5,987 bases of DNA, from NCBI GenBank assembly GCA_031289325.1, contig JAITPS010000209.1, positions 1 to 5,987 of the forward strand, in the 5' to 3' direction. The translations under genes were made by a program, and so were the position numbers. The notes below the pieces were generated by a model. The model saw only the letters and a program-made list of their open reading frames with translations. It made no database searches and was not told the DNA's origin. Each line of letters begins with the position of its first letter. The first letter of the stretch is position 1. This DNA comes from Candidatus Methanovirga meridionalis (lineage in GTDB: Archaea > Methanobacteriota > Methanobacteria > Methanobacteriales > Methanobacteriaceae). This document shows positions 5,019 to 5,987 of this stretch, piece after piece.

Positions 5019-5243
5019 TTGGTAAATAAGAAAATAAGATTATTAGCAATATTATCACTACTTATCTTATCATTAGCATCAGTTGGAGCTATAATGGCAA
5101 CATCTACATCTACAAGTAATGATCAATGTTGTCCAGAGAGTCAATGTTGTCCAAGTGACCAATATTGTCCAAGTGGTCAATATTGTTCAGGTAGTTCATG
5201 TTGTCCAAGTGATCAATGTTGTCCAGTTGCAACCGTTAGTTAA
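5019..5243 (+). CDS. Small secreted cysteine-rich repeat protein, function unknown
   Basis: The protein has 74 residues from the TTG at 5019. That start is chosen because AAGGGGG (5004-5010) lies eight bases before it; the frame also runs back to a TTG at 4986 that has no ribosome-binding site. Residues 1-27 are a textbook signal peptide: VNKKIR, then LLAILSLLILSLASVGA, with likely cleavage near Ala24 or Ala27. After a TSTSTSND linker come six hexapeptide units in register: QCCPES, QCCPSD, QYCPSG, QYCSGS, SCCPSD, QCCPVA (36-71). Cys is invariant at position 3 of each, giving ten Cys in about 33 residues. Outside the cell these could form a disulfide ladder or bind metal; neither is shown. It has its own strong promoter and is bracketed by inverted MITE-like copies. 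I recognise no family. The repeat period, signal peptide and ribosome-binding site together make it a real gene. Confidence 0.8.
   Translation: MVNKKIRLLAILSLLILSLASVGAIMATSTSTSNDQCCPESQCCPSDQYCPSGQYCSGSSCCPSDQCCPVATVS
5124..5231 (+). repeat. 18-bp tandem repeat, six units, coding
   Basis: Six consecutive 18-bp units based on CAATGTTGTCCAAGTGAT start at 5124, 5142, 5160, 5178, 5196 and 5214. The last is truncated in similarity after CCA. Because 18 is a multiple of three, unit gain or loss would keep the frame and change only the number of hexapeptides, so copy number may vary between strains. Confidence 0.9.
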
Positions 5244-5315
5244 TGTTTAGTAGATTAGACTTCACAAAACAGAGATTTTGCATCTTAAAAGAATCGTAGA
5301 TTATCCATCTTTTAC

Positions 5316-5332
5316 AAAATCTTTGATTTTTT
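5316..5332 (+). terminator. Possible terminator of the cysteine-rich gene
   Basis: AAAATC (5316-5321) and GATTTT (5325-5330) can pair around TTT and are followed within a T6 run (5327-5332) by TATTATT. Archaeal RNA polymerase ends on T runs, so this or the longer T7 runs at 5376-5382 and 5393-5399 would end the transcript. The stem is weak. Confidence 0.35.
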
Positions 5333-5375
5333 ATTATTTATAGTCAAAAAATAAATGTTTGAAAATAGTGAATTA

Positions 5376-5409
5376 TTTTTTTAAAATTTTTCTTTTTTTA
5401 AAATTTTTC
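5376..5409. repeat. 17-bp tandem duplication
   Basis: TTTTTTTAAAATTTTTC occurs at 5376-5392 and again at 5393-5409, followed by a partial third unit. It is probably slippage in low-complexity DNA. Its T runs may serve as backup terminators for the rightward transcript. Confidence 0.7.
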
Positions 5410-5432
5410 TTAAAATTTATTATAATCATTAT

Positions 5433-5614
5433 GATAAAGTTCTTAAATTTTAAAATGATAAATTTTTTTATTAAATTTTAAATTTCAATTTATTAAGTTA
5501 TTTAATTTTAAATTTTAAATAATATAAATATATTTTGATTAATATAACTAATTTTAAATTAATATCTTTTAGTAATATTCATTTTTAAAAAAATCATTTA
5601 TTAAGAACTTTATC
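5433..5614 (-). mobile_element. MITE-like element, copy 3 (perfect terminal inverted repeats)
   Basis: It begins GATAAAGTTCTTAA (5433-5446) and ends TTAAGAACTTTATC (5601-5614): exact 14-bp terminal inverted repeats around a 182-bp element with no open frame. Its reverse complement aligns along nearly its whole length with copies 1 and 2 (AATAAATGA after the left end, TTTAAAATTA, TATATTAATCAAAATA, TTAATAAAAAAATT, ATTTTAAAATTTAAGAAC). It therefore lies opposite to them. The size, AT-richness, lack of coding capacity and terminal repeats fit a miniature inverted-repeat element mobilised in trans. A target duplication is not evident. Confidence 0.75.
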
Positions 5615-5690
5615 AAATCCACCATATATAAAATTTATTATTATTAGAATATATTCTTTCATGTGATGTTTTTAAGTAATGAATTATATA

Positions 5691-5812
5691 TTTATTTTAT
5701 TAAATTATTTAATTTTTAATATAAAACTATAAAAAGTTTTAATATTAAATTATATGGAATATAAATATCTTTCAACCAATATAAACAATTTTAAATTTTT
5801 ATTTTTAAACAA
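5691..5812 (-). mobile_element. Decayed fourth copy of the MITE-like element
   Basis: ATTAAATTATTTAATTTT and the following AATATAAAA, then AATATAAATAT, CCAATATAAACAATTTTAAAT and TATTTTTAAA, follow the same order as blocks of copy 3 and of the reverse complement of copy 2. The terminal repeats are no longer recognisable; GATGTTTTTAA near 5666 may be the remnant of one. It looks like an old copy in the same orientation as copy 3. The call rests on eye alignment of AT-rich DNA and is less certain than the other three. Confidence 0.45.
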
Positions 5813-5869
5813 TGAAGTTTTTAAAAATGGAACATGATTATTGAATTTTTAATTAAAAAAAATTGTGGT

Positions 5870-5907
5870 GTCGGATAAAATTAGGAGGTTTCCCTCCTAA
5901 CCTCTCC
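5870..5907 (-). ncRNA. Group II intron domain VI with branch-point adenosine
   Basis: GGTTAGGAGG and CCTCCTAATT pair around a GAAA loop, extended by A-U and G-U pairs and closed by basal GGA (5907-5905) with TCC (5875-5873). The only unpaired base on the 3' strand is an A at 5876, where the branch-point adenosine belongs. From it to the end (5870) is ATCCGAC, putting A at position -7. Confidence 0.85.
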
Positions 5908-5910
5908 TAA

Positions 5911-5944
5911 GAACGGCTCGTGTCACTTTCATGACAAGCCGCTC
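5911..5944 (-). ncRNA. Group II intron domain V (catalytic hairpin)
   Basis: The 34 nt align without gaps to the domain V consensus: GAGC at the 5' end (with the catalytic AGC triad), a GAAA tetraloop, the two-base bulge CG on the 3' side and GTTC at the end. Every position in both stems pairs: GAGCGGCT with AGCCGTTC (one G-U pair) and TGTCAT with GTGACA (one U-G pair). This is the metal-binding active site of the ribozyme. The intact fold suggests that the intron is, or recently was, functional. Confidence 0.92.
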
Positions 5945-5987
5945 AAGCATATCTTTATCTGTTAGTGTGAGAATCTTCGTTTAAATT

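Larger units (their letters stand above)
5870..5987 (-). mobile_element. Group II intron, 3' end (partial)
   Basis: On the minus strand this is the 3' end of a group II self-splicing retrointron: domain V (5944-5911), a 3-nt linker, domain VI (5907-5873) and a GAC end at 5870. The most proximal 43 bases (5945-5987) belong to the end of domain IV or its ORF. Stops occur in every frame there, so no reverse transcriptase can be claimed. The bulged adenosine in domain VI lies seven bases from the proposed 3' end, the usual branch-point spacing, and the end fits the family's AY rule. The 3' flank (ACCACAATTTTTTTTAATT on the minus strand) is non-coding, so the intron sits in an intergenic site. The rest of the intron lies beyond the right edge. 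Confidence 0.88.

Noticed and set aside
5945..5987. End of a group II intron reverse transcriptase gene
   Set aside because: Only 43 bases are available, stops occur in every frame, and none of the short readings shows a recognisable RT, maturase or HNH ending.

Overview
The window comes from an AT-rich methanogenic archaeon of the order Methanobacteriales, most likely Methanobrevibacter or a close relative. Three things point there: the 5' end of an archaeal 16S rRNA with the Methanobrevibacter-type start (CTGTTTGATCCTGGCAGAGG), an archaeal-type GatB, and archaeal promoters (TATA boxes about 25 bp from inferred starts, with little or no leader).

Layout, left to right. Positions 1-104 are the 5' end of a 16S rRNA gene on the minus strand, cut by the window edge. 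Next are its U-rich leader and a regulatory region holding a 14-bp inverted pair of TATA-like boxes (447-506). A HisA/HisF-related TIM-barrel gene (772-1476, +) follows, read from an apparently leaderless promoter that overlaps a 16-bp palindrome. It converges on a small two-helix membrane protein gene (1534-1722, -). A gene-free, extremely AT-rich stretch (1723-2511) carries one MITE-like element, several short tandem repeats and a run of 10-bp-phased A-tracts. gatB follows (2553-3908, +), with an unusual start region. It converges on a membrane-anchored, possibly pilin-like protein (3993-4457, -). A second MITE-like copy, a long hairpin and a strong promoter lead into a tiny secreted cysteine-rich protein built of 18-bp/6-residue repeats (5019-5243, +). 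A third MITE-like copy (inverted) and a decayed fourth follow. The right edge (5870-5987, -) is the 3' end of a group II intron, with clear domains V and VI.

The genes do not form one pathway or operon. Each has its own promoter, and neighbours converge or are separated by long spacers. GatB is core translation machinery (Asn-tRNA formation by transamidation), as is the rRNA. The other proteins are a HisA/HisF paralogue of unknown role and three envelope or secreted proteins of unknown function. The more novel content is the mobile and repeat layer: a dispersed 174-241 bp element with 14-bp terminal inverted repeats (GATAAAGTTCTTAA), two copies of which bracket the cysteine-rich gene in opposite orientation, and the group II intron. 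Both window edges fall in sequences that are usually multi-copy (rRNA, group II intron), so the window may be a whole short assembly contig.
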